Source of the DNA: an uncultured bacterium
Lineage (GTDB): Bacteria; Cyanobacteriota; Vampirovibrionia; Gastranaerophilales; Gastranaerophilaceae
Length of the DNA: 31,161 bases
Direction: 5' to 3'
NCBI GenBank assembly: GCA_900549855.1
Contig: URPS01000024.1
Span: 1 to 31,161, forward strand
The translations under genes and the position numbers were made by a program. This document shows positions 22,276 through 30,287 of this stretch, piece by piece. A model generated the notes under the pieces. The model was not told the origin of the DNA. It saw nothing but the letters and a program-made list of their open reading frames with translations, and searched no databases. How positions within the stretch are numbered: the first letter of the stretch is position 1; every line of letters starts with the position of its first letter.

Positions 22276-22932
22276 TTAATCAATTCTTTGCAATAACAAA
22301 TCTTTAAGAGATTCTTCAGCTTCTTTTGTAAGATTTATAAATTTATAGCTGTAAAGATATTGTTGAAAATGTTCTTCATCGTCTTCCTCAAGACGTTTTC
22401 GTACAAAACATGTTTCTGTAAAAACTTTGCAAGACGGATTCTTTATCCAACAACTTTGAGGTAATTCTAATGTCACGATAGCAGGCAATTTTTCATAAAT
22501 ACCATTAACAGTGTCTTTTAAATAAAAAGCCAAACCGCCAAGTGCTATATCATGTGTGGTTGTATTAATTTCAAAACCATCATTGTATTTAATGTGTACC
22601 GGAAGTGAAATTCTGTTTCTGGAACTGTTTCTCATTTGAATAAATTCCCACATTTTAGGAATGCTAACTTCAAATAAAACTTCTGCAATATTTAGTTGGG
22701 CATCGTTTATAAAAATTTCTGTTCTGTACACGCCGTCTACAGTGTACACTTTTATTTCAGCAGGTGTCTTTCTTTTCGGTTTCTCAAAATTAACAGGTGC
22801 TTCTGCTAAAAAATAAGCTTGTTTTGCATCAATAAAACGAAGTTTTAATTTGTGAACTTGTTTTCTGCCTAGTTCGGTATATGTCAGATAAATATGTGTT
22901 ACTAACGAATCTCTTAATATATTATCTTGCAT
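22276..22932 (-). CDS. PilZ-domain c-di-GMP receptor (YcgR-like)
   Basis: The 218-residue protein has two parts. The N-terminal half (about 1-95) resembles the YcgR/PilZN beta domain. The C-terminal PilZ domain carries the c-di-GMP-binding RxxxR motif RNSSR (Arg101, Arg105) followed by DIALGGLAF (128-136), matching D/NxSxxG with Ala in place of Ser. YcgR-type proteins bind the flagellar motor and slow it when c-di-GMP is high; the flagellar switch genes here make that reading attractive. The start at 22932 has GGAGGG 8 nt upstream. A longer frame to 23151 overlaps the divergent glutamate synthase gene and is rejected. Confidence 0.88.
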   Translation of the reverse strand: MQDNILRDSLVTHIYLTYTELGRKQVHKLKLRFIDAKQAYFLAEAPVNFEKPKRKTPAEIKVYTVDGVYRTEIFINDAQLNIAEVLFEVSIPKMWEFIQMRNSSRNRISLPVHIKYNDGFEINTTTHDIALGGLAFYLKDTVNGIYEKLPAIVTLELPQSCWIKNPSCKVFTETCFVRKRLEEDDEEHFQQYLYSYKFINLTKEAEESLKDLLLQRID

Positions 22933-22993
22933 ATTAATGCCCTCCAAATTTAAAGATATCACATAAATGTAAAGATAACAATAAGTATTTATC

Positions 22994-23029
22994 TTGACGG
23001 TTAATAAGAAAAGCTGTAAAATCAATCTT
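22994..23029 (+). promoter_or_regulatory. Strong promoter of the glutamate synthase operon, leaderless-type
   Basis: TTGACG (22994-22999), a 17-bp spacer and TAAAAT (23017-23022) are near consensus. The ATG at 23030 lies 7 nt after the -10, so the mRNA should begin at or next to the start codon. No Shine-Dalgarno sequence precedes the ATG. The 97-bp gap also contains the divergent PilZ gene start. Confidence 0.7.
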
Positions 23030-24136
23030 ATGTGTAGAATAGGTGCAATAAAATCGAAAAAGAAATTACATCCATCAATTGCTTTAAAATTGATGAGAAG
23101 CCAGCAAGAAGGACATGATGATTCCGGATTTGCTTTTGTAATGCAGGACATGGGCGGTTTGTTTGAAAATTATAAAGAACTTCCGCTTTTATCAATGGCG
23201 GCAACTGTAGAAGGAACTCGTCTTGCGGAAGATATTTTGCGAGAAATCGGTTTTTCTCGTGTAATGCAATGGTCGCCTGATATTAATAATCAAAAAGGCT
23301 TGAAAATAGAAGCAATGCCAAATTATATATTTGAAGTTTTGCAGTATCCGAAAAGCTACAAACATGCAACTAAGGAAGAAAAAGAAGAACTTCTTATTGA
23401 TACTTCCATTAGATTGCGAAAAGCTCTTGAAGAATCCAATTCCGGCTTTATATATTCTTTTTGGCCGGATACATTGACGCTTAAAGAAATTGGCAGCCCT
23501 CGTGATATAGGAACATATTTTAATTTATGGGAAGGTAACAAAGATTTAACGTCAAGCATAATTACTGCTCAATGTAGACAGAATACTAATTATGATATAG
23601 TTAGATATGCTGCTCACCCATTTTTTATAGAAGGTTATACAGGACTTGTTAATGGCGAAAACACTTTCTATGAGAAGAATAAATCCTATCAAAAAAAACT
23701 TTATAAAGGATATATGGGGTTTGAATCAGATTCTCAATGCTTGTTGTATACATTGCATTATATTCACAAAATTCTCAAGTGGCCTATTCAATACTTTAAA
23801 CATACGATTACACCACTTGAGTATGACGAGATTGTAAAACGTACAGATAAAGAAATTTTATTGAGAATAAAAGCTTCTTTAGCACATTTAGAAATCAACG
23901 GGCCGAATACCTTATTAGCAGTAACACCTGATAAAGAAATGCTTTGTGTATGTGATTCTAAAAAGTTACGACCTGTTGTAATAGGCAAAAACGAAGATAC
24001 TGTTATAATGACTTCTGAAGTTGTCGGAATTAATGATTTAATGCCGGATAGAAATATAGAAGATGATATTTATCCAAATGAACATGAAACAATAATAGTA
24101 AAAAATGATTTAACGGTGGAAAGATGGCAGCAGTAA
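23030..24136 (+). CDS. Glutamate synthase, glutamine amidotransferase (class II) subunit
   Basis: This subunit releases ammonia from glutamine for the synthase subunit. The 368-residue protein begins MCRIGAI; class II amidotransferases use the N-terminal Cys exposed after Met removal, so Cys2 is the catalytic nucleophile and this fixes the start at 23030. Supporting motifs are the early RSQQEGHDDSGFAF block (analogous to the HRG.DG.G loop), SSIITAQCRQNT (analogous to the GH.R.ST loop), and the HPFFIEGYTGLVNGENTFYEKN segment (analogous to the HNGEI.N region). A frame beginning at 22994 would add 12 residues before the Cys and is rejected. It overlaps the next gene by 13 bp and forms a split, archaeal-type glutamate synthase with the two genes that follow. 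Confidence 0.85.
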   Translation: MCRIGAIKSKKKLHPSIALKLMRSQQEGHDDSGFAFVMQDMGGLFENYKELPLLSMAATVEGTRLAEDILREIGFSRVMQWSPDINNQKGLKIEAMPNYIFEVLQYPKSYKHATKEEKEELLIDTSIRLRKALEESNSGFIYSFWPDTLTLKEIGSPRDIGTYFNLWEGNKDLTSSIITAQCRQNTNYDIVRYAAHPFFIEGYTGLVNGENTFYEKNKSYQKKLYKGYMGFESDSQCLLYTLHYIHKILKWPIQYFKHTITPLEYDEIVKRTDKEILLRIKASLAHLEINGPNTLLAVTPDKEMLCVCDSKKLRPVVIGKNEDTVIMTSEVVGINDLMPDRNIEDDIYPNEHETIIVKNDLTVERWQQ

Positions 24137-25752
24137 AGATAAATGAATTACATAAAAGCGATTTACCTTGGATAGTTGAGTATGATGAAAGTAAATGTAT
24201 TCAATGCGGTAAATGTACTGCGGTGTGTTCTTTTAATGCAATTTCACCGGCAGTGGAATTGAGAAAAATCTCTCATTCTATAACCGAAAAGAATAAGACT
24301 GAAAAAGTTCTTGTAATAAAACAAAATGTTTCTTTAGAAAATTATTGTCATGGTTGTGGAATGTGCGCAAATGTTTGTCCAAACGGTGCAATTAAACTTA
24401 TTAGAAACAAAGATGATAAGTATTCTGTTGCTTATAGAGCAAAAAAAGCTGATTCTTTCAAAAAAGGCGGACGTTCAAACTTGAATACTGAAGGTCGTAC
24501 CTTGGATAAAATTAAAATCGGTAGAATATCTCAAATGACAGACCCGTCTTTAGATGCACAAAGACATACGTTTGAATTAAAAACTCCTTTTGGCAGGGTT
24601 TTGAAAGCTGATAAACTTAATTTTGATGTAAAAGACGGAAAGATTATTGAAACAACTCAACTTCCTCCTAATCGTTGGATTTATCCGATAATATTCGGTG
24701 ACATGTCTATTGGTGCGGTTTCTTGGAGAATGTGGGAAGCAATGGCAATTGCAACTGCATATTTGAATGAAGTTATGGGAATTCCAATCCGTATGTGTAC
24801 CGGAGAAGGCGGAATTCCGACGAAGCTTTTAAAATCAAGATATGTAAAATACATGATTTTGCAAATAGCATCAGGTCATTTTGGGTGGAACAGAATTATA
24901 AAATCATTACCGGAAATGACAGAAGACCCTGCCGGTATACTTATTAAAATCGGTCAAGGTGCAAAACCCGGTGATGGTGGTCTGTTACTTGCAAGTAAAG
25001 TTGCAAAATATGTTCAGGAAATTAGAGGTGTACCAAAAGCTGATTTGCTTTCTCCGCCTACTCATCAAGGTTTGTATTCAATAGAGGAAAGTGTTCAGAA
25101 GATGTTTTTGTCTATGAATGCGGCATTTAATTTTAAAGTTCCGGTTGCGATTAAGGTTGCCGCTTCAGTAACGAGCGTGTCTGTTTACAACAATTTGTTG
25201 CGTGATCCATATAATATTGTTGGCGGATTCTTTCTTGATGGCTTGGCAGGTGGTACAGGTGCAGCTCACGAGATTTCTTTAAACCATACGGGGCACCCGA
25301 TTACATCAAAATTAAGAGATTGCTACCTTGCTGCTGTTCATCAAGGACGTCAAGGGGAAATACCTTTGTTTGCCGGAGGCGGTTTAGGACAAACCGGAAG
25401 CTTTGCGGCGGATGCGTTTAAACTTATTTGTTTGGGCGCAAATGGTGTGTTTACAGGTAGAATGCTTATGGAAATAGCCGGTTGTGTCGGAAGTGATACC
25501 GGAAGATGTAACGCTTGCAATACAGGACTTTGTCCGGCAGGGATTGCAGCTCAAAAAGAATGTCTTGTAAAAAGGCTTGATGTTGATAAAGTTGCACAAA
25601 ATTTGGTCAACTATATTTTGGCAACGGATATCGAACTCAAAAAACTAATGGCTCCGGTAGGATGTTCAACTTTGCCGGTAGGTCGTTCAGATGCGCTCAT
25701 TACGGTAGATAAACATATATCGAATAGATTGGACATTCAGTATAGTTGTTAA
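24124..25752 (+). CDS. Glutamate synthase, FMN/Fe-S central subunit with N-terminal ferredoxin domain
   Basis: This 542-residue subunit makes glutamate from 2-oxoglutarate and ammonia. Two [4Fe-4S] motifs lie at Cys25/28/31/35 (CIQCGKCTAVC) and Cys75/78/81/85 (CHGCGMCANVCP). The FMN-binding barrel follows: GEGGIPTKLL (227-236), KIGQGAKPGDGG (275-286), LLSPPTHQGLYSIEE, FFLDGLAGGTGAAH and LFAGGGLGQTGSFAADAFKLI. The 3Fe-4S region CNACNTGLCPAGIA (462-475) has Cys462, Cys465 and Cys470, plus Cys454; the spacing differs from the usual C-x5-C-x4-C of bacterial GltB. The start overlaps the amidotransferase gene by 13 bp. No NADPH/FAD (GltD) gene is in the window, so electrons may come from ferredoxin or an unlinked GltD. 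Confidence 0.92.
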   Translation: MAAVKINELHKSDLPWIVEYDESKCIQCGKCTAVCSFNAISPAVELRKISHSITEKNKTEKVLVIKQNVSLENYCHGCGMCANVCPNGAIKLIRNKDDKYSVAYRAKKADSFKKGGRSNLNTEGRTLDKIKIGRISQMTDPSLDAQRHTFELKTPFGRVLKADKLNFDVKDGKIIETTQLPPNRWIYPIIFGDMSIGAVSWRMWEAMAIATAYLNEVMGIPIRMCTGEGGIPTKLLKSRYVKYMILQIASGHFGWNRIIKSLPEMTEDPAGILIKIGQGAKPGDGGLLLASKVAKYVQEIRGVPKADLLSPPTHQGLYSIEESVQKMFLSMNAAFNFKVPVAIKVAASVTSVSVYNNLLRDPYNIVGGFFLDGLAGGTGAAHEISLNHTGHPITSKLRDCYLAAVHQGRQGEIPLFAGGGLGQTGSFAADAFKLICLGANGVFTGRMLMEIAGCVGSDTGRCNACNTGLCPAGIAAQKECLVKRLDVDKVAQNLVNYILATDIELKKLMAPVGCSTLPVGRSDALITVDKHISNRLDIQYSC

Positions 25753-25805
25753 AAATTTGAAAAACGACCTTGTGACCTAAAGACTTATTCCAAAAAGGAA
25801 ATACC

Positions 25806-26852
25806 ATGACAATATGTAAAATAAAAACACTCAAAAATAATATAAGAATGTCAACTCAAGAGCTTCTTCAGACAATAGAGAAGAAAATTGAAAACGGACA
25901 TACGGAATTTGAAATAGAAGCATGCGGACAACATGATATTGGTGGTTCAAGCTGGACAAAGAACGGAAAAAATCTGATATTTAATATTACTAATCCTGGG
26001 CAGCGTGTCGGTGCAATGGGTATGGATGGAACAAAAATTGTTGTAGATGGCTCTGCTCCTGCTGATATTGGTTGGTTAAATTCCGGTGCAGAAATTGTTG
26101 TTAAAGGTGATGGTGGAGATACTGCAGCACATTGCGCAGCCGGTGGAAAAATCTATGTTGCAGGTCGTGTTGGAACTCGTTCCGGTGCTTTGATGAAACA
26201 TGACCCTAAATTTGAACCTCCGCAATTTTGGGTTCTAAAAAACACAGGCTCTTTTAGTTTTGAATTCATGGGCGGCGGTATTGCTGTTGTCTGCGGTTAT
26301 GATTGTGAAGATTTGCCGTCTGTTTTGGGAAATCGTTCTTGTGTAGGTATGGTTGGCGGAACTGTTTATGTGAGAGGTAAAGTCGAGGGGCTTGCAAAAT
26401 GCGTGGAACAAGTTAAGCTTGACAAATATGACAAAGATTTTCTAAAATCCGGCATGAAGGAATTTTTGTCAGAAATTGATGAAACAAATTTAGCTGAGGA
26501 GCTTTTAGATTTTTCAAAGTGGACAAAAATTATACCATTGCCTAAGGAATTGAAAGAAAAGAAAATTAGCGTAAAGGAATTTAAACAGCAAGAGTGGTTT
26601 GAAGATGGTTTGTTTGGAGATTTGGTCGATGATAATGGAGAAGTCTATACATTGGCTCAAACTGGTGTTGCTCGATTACGAAAACCAATTTGGGATAAAG
26701 ATTTGTGTGTAGGTTGTGATTTATGCTTGAAAAATTGTCCTCAAGCAGCAATAAATGAAACCTTAAAAAAATATTCGGTAGAAGATGAAAGATGTATTGG
26801 TTGTGGAATTTGTCAGGCTGTTTGCCCGAAAAAAGCTTGGCAAATGATATAG
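25806..26852 (+). CDS. Glutamate synthase, GXGXG-domain subunit with C-terminal ferredoxin domain
   Basis: This subunit corresponds to the C-terminal structural domain of bacterial GltB. Residues about 45-200 form the GXGXG right-handed beta helix, with repeated Gly pairs: NPGQRVGAMGMDGTKIVVDG, AEIVVKGDGGDTAAHCAAGG, KIYVAGRVGTRSG, FEFMGGGIAVVCG, GNRSCVGMVGGTVYVRG. A C-terminal ferredoxin domain has Cys301/304/307/311 (CVGCDLCLKNCP) and Cys330/333/336/340 (CIGCGICQAVCP). The 348-residue length suits such stand-alone subunits. An AAGGA site lies before the ATG. It follows the central subunit by 53 bp and completes the three-gene operon. The added ferredoxin domain suggests wiring of an electron path to the FMN subunit. 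Confidence 0.9.
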   Translation: MTICKIKTLKNNIRMSTQELLQTIEKKIENGHTEFEIEACGQHDIGGSSWTKNGKNLIFNITNPGQRVGAMGMDGTKIVVDGSAPADIGWLNSGAEIVVKGDGGDTAAHCAAGGKIYVAGRVGTRSGALMKHDPKFEPPQFWVLKNTGSFSFEFMGGGIAVVCGYDCEDLPSVLGNRSCVGMVGGTVYVRGKVEGLAKCVEQVKLDKYDKDFLKSGMKEFLSEIDETNLAEELLDFSKWTKIIPLPKELKEKKISVKEFKQQEWFEDGLFGDLVDDNGEVYTLAQTGVARLRKPIWDKDLCVGCDLCLKNCPQAAINETLKKYSVEDERCIGCGICQAVCPKKAWQMI

Positions 26853-26937
26853 TCTTATGAAATAGCTGACGAAATGTTCAAGTAAAATAATTTGGTCGAA
26901 AAATAGGGCATATACAGTATGAAAATAAAACAAAAAG

Positions 26938-26953
26938 TGCTATAATCCTAAAT
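26938..26953 (+). promoter_or_regulatory. Extended -10 promoter of the HD-GYP gene, leaderless-type
   Basis: Extended -10 TGc-TATAAT (26938-26946) ends 7 nt before the ATG at 26954. There is no strong -35 and no Shine-Dalgarno sequence. The arrangement is the same as at the 934, 2510 and 6863 genes. Confidence 0.6.
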
Positions 26954-27949
26954 ATGAGAATTGTAACCAATAAAGAATTAAGTAGTTATAAAGTTTTACC
27001 ATTTGATTTATATACAGAATCCAGAAACAAGATTCTGGAGGCTGGTGAGGTTTTGACCCCTGGTAAATTAATAATGCTTAAAAACCATGTAAAAATTTAT
27101 ACAGAAGAGTTTAATAGTGAAGAAGGTTCTGTAGACACAATCCCCGTAGAAGGCACAATGCCGGCAGCTCAGCTATTTAATTTTACGTATGAATCTATAG
27201 ATTCTTCTGAGTTTGAAACGGTTATTAATAAAGATAGCTATGTAAAAACAGAAACTCAGGTTAAGATTAAGTATTTTTATAAAAAAGTCTTTGATTTATT
27301 ACAACAAGGATATTATGAAGAAGCTATTTTTAAATTAAATACACTTGTTGGAATCTTAAAAACAGAAGTTTATAAAAAAGTAAGCAAATCAGGAAAAGGT
27401 TCCAAAGTAAGATTTTTAGGAGAATATGAACTTTGTCATCCGTTGAATGTTGCGATAATTTCCGGATTAATTGCAAAGAAATTGGAGTATACAACCCTTG
27501 CAGTTGACCAAGTTATATTGGCAGGTTTGTTGCACGATATCGGCAAAATTAGAATAGACCTTCCGGATTCTCAAGCTTTGTTGACAATGAATGAAGACGA
27601 GGTTAAAAACCATACAATAATTGGTTATCGTATGATAAGAGATGAATTTGATTTACCGGAAGAAGTTGCTAAAGTTGCACTGGAACACCATGAAAATAAT
27701 GACGGTTCCGGTTATCCTCAAGGACTTTCCAGTGATTATATTTCAGAATACAGTCAAATAGTTAATGTTGCCAACTATTATGACAACTTGGCATTTAATA
27801 GAACACACAATATGGTAACGAATAATAAAGAAGCTTTGAGAACGATGCTAGAAGTTGGTACAAAGAAATTTTCTGCAAAAATGCTTTATACATTTATACA
27901 TATGTTTAATTATGATGATTCAAAAAATTTTAATGACATGGTAGTATAG
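26954..27949 (+). CDS. HD-GYP domain protein, probable c-di-GMP phosphodiesterase
   Basis: HD-GYP enzymes hydrolyse c-di-GMP to pGpG or GMP. The 331-residue cytoplasmic protein has an N-terminal beta region (about 8-60, KVLPFDLYTESRNKILEAGE) and a helical linker. The HD-GYP domain follows, with His162 in CHPLNVA, the HD pair in LLHDIGKIRIDLP (His194-Asp195) and the GYP signature HHENNDGSGYPQGL (245-258). All metal-ligand motifs are visible, so it is probably active. It lies after the glutamate synthase operon with its own promoter and, with the PilZ gene at 22276, gives the window both a receptor and a breakdown enzyme for c-di-GMP. Confidence 0.9.
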   Translation: MRIVTNKELSSYKVLPFDLYTESRNKILEAGEVLTPGKLIMLKNHVKIYTEEFNSEEGSVDTIPVEGTMPAAQLFNFTYESIDSSEFETVINKDSYVKTETQVKIKYFYKKVFDLLQQGYYEEAIFKLNTLVGILKTEVYKKVSKSGKGSKVRFLGEYELCHPLNVAIISGLIAKKLEYTTLAVDQVILAGLLHDIGKIRIDLPDSQALLTMNEDEVKNHTIIGYRMIRDEFDLPEEVAKVALEHHENNDGSGYPQGLSSDYISEYSQIVNVANYYDNLAFNRTHNMVTNNKEALRTMLEVGTKKFSAKMLYTFIHMFNYDDSKNFNDMVV

Positions 27950-27980
27950 CTCTGGTTTTTAAATATAAAATGGTGTGTCG

Positions 27981-28805
27981 ATGGCAGATTTAGTAGAGAA
28001 ATTAAAAGAAATCGGATTTAATACTTATGAGGCAAAAGTATATATTGCGTTGCTTAAAAAATATCCAGCAACAGGCTACGAGGTTGCAAAACTTGCGAAT
28101 ATTCCTCAATCTAGAACGTATGATACATTAAAAGTTTTAGAAGAAAAAAATATAGTAGTGTCTGCTAATACAAAACCTGTAACGTACACTCCGATTAAGC
28201 CCAAACAATTGACTTCTGCGTATTTAAAAAAGATGAATTCAACTGTTAATTATTTGGATAAGCATCTTCCTGAGGTTAAAGATAATTATAATGAGCCTAT
28301 TATAACAATAAACGGAATTCAAAATATTCAAGAAAAGATTATTGAAGTTATTCAGAATGCTAAACGGGAAATTTATATGGAAGTTTGGTCGCAGGATTTT
28401 AAAGTTTTTGAGAAGGAACTTTTGAATGCTTATAACCGAAATGTAGAAATTAGAATTGTAGGATATGATAATTTTACTTCTCGTTTTGGCTTGGTGTTTG
28501 AACACGCATTTGCTCGTGATATAGAACTATCTCTCGGTGGTAGAATGATTATTATTGCCGCAGATGATGAGGAAGGTGTGATAGGAAAAGTGTCATCATT
28601 AAAAAATGATATTTCCGACACAAATATTATCTGGACGAAAAATAGAGGCATTGTGTTTATTATTAAAGAATTTATTGTACACGATATGTATTTAATTGAC
28701 GTAGAAGAAAATCTGGTTGAACAAATGAAATATATTTACGGAAAAGGCTTTAAACGATTAAAAGATAAAGTCCTTGGCACAAATGCAACATATATGATTC
28801 ATTAG
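27981..28805 (+). CDS. TrmB-family transcriptional regulator
   Basis: TrmB-type regulators bind DNA through an N-terminal winged helix and sense sugars or other ligands in the C-terminal domain; most are archaeal, with some in bacteria. The product has 274 residues. The winged helix covers about 1-70 (EIGFNTYEAKVYIALLKKYPATGYEVAKLANIPQSRTYDTLKVLEEKNIV). A helical linker follows (TSAYLKKMNSTVNYLDKHLPEV), then a PLD-like domain beginning ITINGIQNIQEKIIEVIQNAKREIYMEVW. The start is either the ATG at 27981 or a GTG at 27975. A TATAAA-type -10 (27964-27969) lies so close that the leader is very short or absent. It is 31 bp after the HD-GYP gene. Its target is unknown. Confidence 0.88.
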   Translation: MADLVEKLKEIGFNTYEAKVYIALLKKYPATGYEVAKLANIPQSRTYDTLKVLEEKNIVVSANTKPVTYTPIKPKQLTSAYLKKMNSTVNYLDKHLPEVKDNYNEPIITINGIQNIQEKIIEVIQNAKREIYMEVWSQDFKVFEKELLNAYNRNVEIRIVGYDNFTSRFGLVFEHAFARDIELSLGGRMIIIAADDEEGVIGKVSSLKNDISDTNIIWTKNRGIVFIIKEFIVHDMYLIDVEENLVEQMKYIYGKGFKRLKDKVLGTNATYMIH

Positions 28806-28865
28806 TTTTTATTTATTGACCGCCCTTGTTAGCACTACTGTCCTGTAACAACAAATTGCTTTCTA

Positions 28866-29021
28866 ATCTCCCTAGTTAGGGAGGTCGCAGTCGTGTGAAC
28901 GTAAGTGAACTACGAATGCGGGTGGGTATTAATTGATGTCTGTATTCTTCCCCCTCGCCCCTTGTGGGAGAGGGAGCAGTCGTTCTTGAGCTATGCGAAA
29001 GTTACGAATGCGGGTGAGGGG
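28866..29021. repeat. GC-rich intergenic repeats (B-type then A-type element)
   Basis: The B-type copy (28866-28926) has tagttagggaggtcgcagt and gaatgcgggtgggt. The A-type copy (28949-29021) has ccctcgccccttgtgggag and gaatgcgggtgagggg. A 20-nt spacer separates them. They fill the 357-bp gap before the 29163 gene and produce a false open frame beginning at 28905. Confidence 0.88.
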
Positions 29022-29060
29022 ATTTTACATTTTCCCGTCCCTACTGACTTTCGCCTCCGT

Positions 29061-29081
29061 ATTGTAACGATTTGTAACAAT
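29061..29081. promoter_or_regulatory. Inverted repeat upstream of the 29163 gene
   Basis: ATTGTAACGATTTGTAACAAT holds a 5-bp inverted repeat (ATTGT / ACAAT) and shares the core attgtaacgatttgt with the two 46-bp direct repeats at 6657 and 7661. It lies about 80 bp before the gene, where an operator could sit. Confidence 0.35.
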
Positions 29082-29162
29082 CTTCTCAAAAACCCTAAAG
29101 TTTTCAAAAAAAATGCCGATATATATACCATAGAGAAAAGAAAAAACAAAAGGAGTAGAAAA

Positions 29163-29549
29163 ATGACAGACGGAATTGGAAGACTTTCAGGATATGGTTA
29201 CGGTATCGGAGGCTTTATGCCACGTAACAACAAGGAAGAAGTTGCTAAAGATAATCAGCAACAAGCTCCTGTAGCAGATAATAAACCAGCAGAAACACAA
29301 GTAGATCCTTCAAAGGTAATGGAGTTTCTCGCTAACAATAATTTCTTTGTAGCGCCACAAGCTGCTCCAAAGGAAGTAACAGATGTTGAAGGTGCAGCGG
29401 CCTTGGATTCTGCAACACAAGATAGAGTTGCTGGATATATGGAACAATTTGAAATGATTTATGGAATTGTTCAAGAAGAATTTGGCGAAGAAATGGCACC
29501 TGCTGTGATGGATGTAGTAATGGACAAACTAATGGGCATGGCAGCTTAA
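29163..29549 (+). CDS. Small protein with Gly/Tyr-rich N-terminus, function unknown
   Basis: This 128-residue protein has a glycine/aromatic N-terminus (SGYGYGIGGFMPR), a disordered Gln/Ala/Pro linker (about 22-50) and an acidic helical C-terminal domain (VMEFLANNNFFVAP, then helices from about 80 on). It lacks a signal peptide. The N-terminus recalls short self-associating or anchoring motifs but no family is recognised. The start at 29163 has a strong AAAGGAG 8 nt upstream; the upstream frame from 28905 runs through repeats and is rejected. It has its own terminator and so is a single-gene unit. Confidence 0.75.
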   Translation: MTDGIGRLSGYGYGIGGFMPRNNKEEVAKDNQQQAPVADNKPAETQVDPSKVMEFLANNNFFVAPQAAPKEVTDVEGAAALDSATQDRVAGYMEQFEMIYGIVQEEFGEEMAPAVMDVVMDKLMGMAA

Positions 29550-29613
29550 TAAGCTTTGCCCAGAGCAAAATTTCTCTCAAAATCTCGTAATTTTTCTACA
29601 CTTACTATTTATT

Positions 29614-29646
29614 AAGGTTGATTTTATTCCAAAATCAACCTTTTTT
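29614..29646 (+). terminator. Rho-independent terminator of the 29163 gene
   Basis: AAGGTTGATTTT (29614-29625) and AAAATCAACCTT (29631-29642) form a perfect 12-bp stem around an ATTCC loop, followed by TTTT, 65 bp after the stop codon. Confidence 0.92.
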
Positions 29647-29647
29647 A

Positions 29648-29790
29648 TGTACTACGTACGTAGACACAACTGTCGGCTTCTTGGAAAAAACTACAAGATT
29701 ATTTAAAATTACCAACTACGCCTCAAGTGTGAACCTACAATCTTGGCGCCTTCCCTCCCTTTATAGGGGGAGGGTTAGGGTGGGGGCTAA
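29648..29790. repeat. GC-rich intergenic repeat (complete C-type element)
   Basis: The copy begins actacgtacgtagacacaac and tgtcggcttcttgg and ends ccctccctttatagggggag plus ggttagggtgggggctaat. Its match to 31030-31161 is close along the whole length (about 130 bp), and it matches 15236-15410 at both ends. Confidence 0.9.
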
Positions 29791-29861
29791 TATTTATCTT
29801 GTCTTGCAAACATTTTGTCGGCTTTCAAAAGTGGAAAATTAAAAATGGAAAATAGTTTAAA

Positions 29862-30010
29862 AACAATTAATAGTTGTAATTACAATCTTGGCGCATTCCC
29901 TTCTTTTATAGGGGGAGGTACAGATTCTTCTAAAACTTTATTCTCTCCCGTAACATCCATTGAGCGGGAGAGATGTCACGTTAGTGACAGAGAGGGAAGG
30001 GTGTGGGCTA
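29862..30010. repeat. Mosaic GC-rich repeat (C-type start with a different right half)
   Basis: It starts like a C-type element (attacaatcttggcgcattc, ttttatagggggaggt) but continues with CTCTCCCG (29943-29950) paired to CGGGAGAG (29965-29972) and GTCAC (29975-29979) paired to GTGAC (29984-29988), then agagagggaagggtgtgggct. It looks like recombination between two repeat families. Confidence 0.75.
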
Positions 30011-30287
30011 ATTTGTAAGACAGAAGTATTACTTTCAATGGTCGAAAATTGAAAGTGGAAAGCTATTTTAAATAAATTTTATTTACCCTTCTAATAACTT
30101 TATAGTGCCGTCTTTGCGAAAAAATCTATGATTTTCGTGGCAATCTATAAGTTTAAAATAAATGCACATTCTTAGTGTTGCGATTGCTTCTTGAACTCAC
30201 TCACATTATGAATGTAACGAAATGTTATCAATTGTAAAGTGAATAAAATTTTCTTTACAAAACTCTCAAGCTCAATCATAATGCCTA
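30011..30287. other. Non-coding AT-rich spacer
   Basis: No gene is seen. It contains a gaaaattgaaagtggaaag piece (30040-30062) shared with 15456-15474, and a ccgtctttgcga...cgtggcaatc remnant (about 30108-30148) of the cgaagcaatcc-type dispersed repeat. The tandem repeat at 30288 follows. Confidence 0.5.

Noticed and set aside
28905..29162. N-terminal extension of the 29163 gene
   Set aside because: It consists of repeat translation (LPPRPLWEREQ), and a strong ribosome-binding site supports the start at 29163.
29618..30018. Two short plus-strand open frames at 29618-29842 and 29815-30018
   Set aside because: Both start in a terminator or repeat remnant and read through C-type repeats. Neither has a ribosome-binding site.
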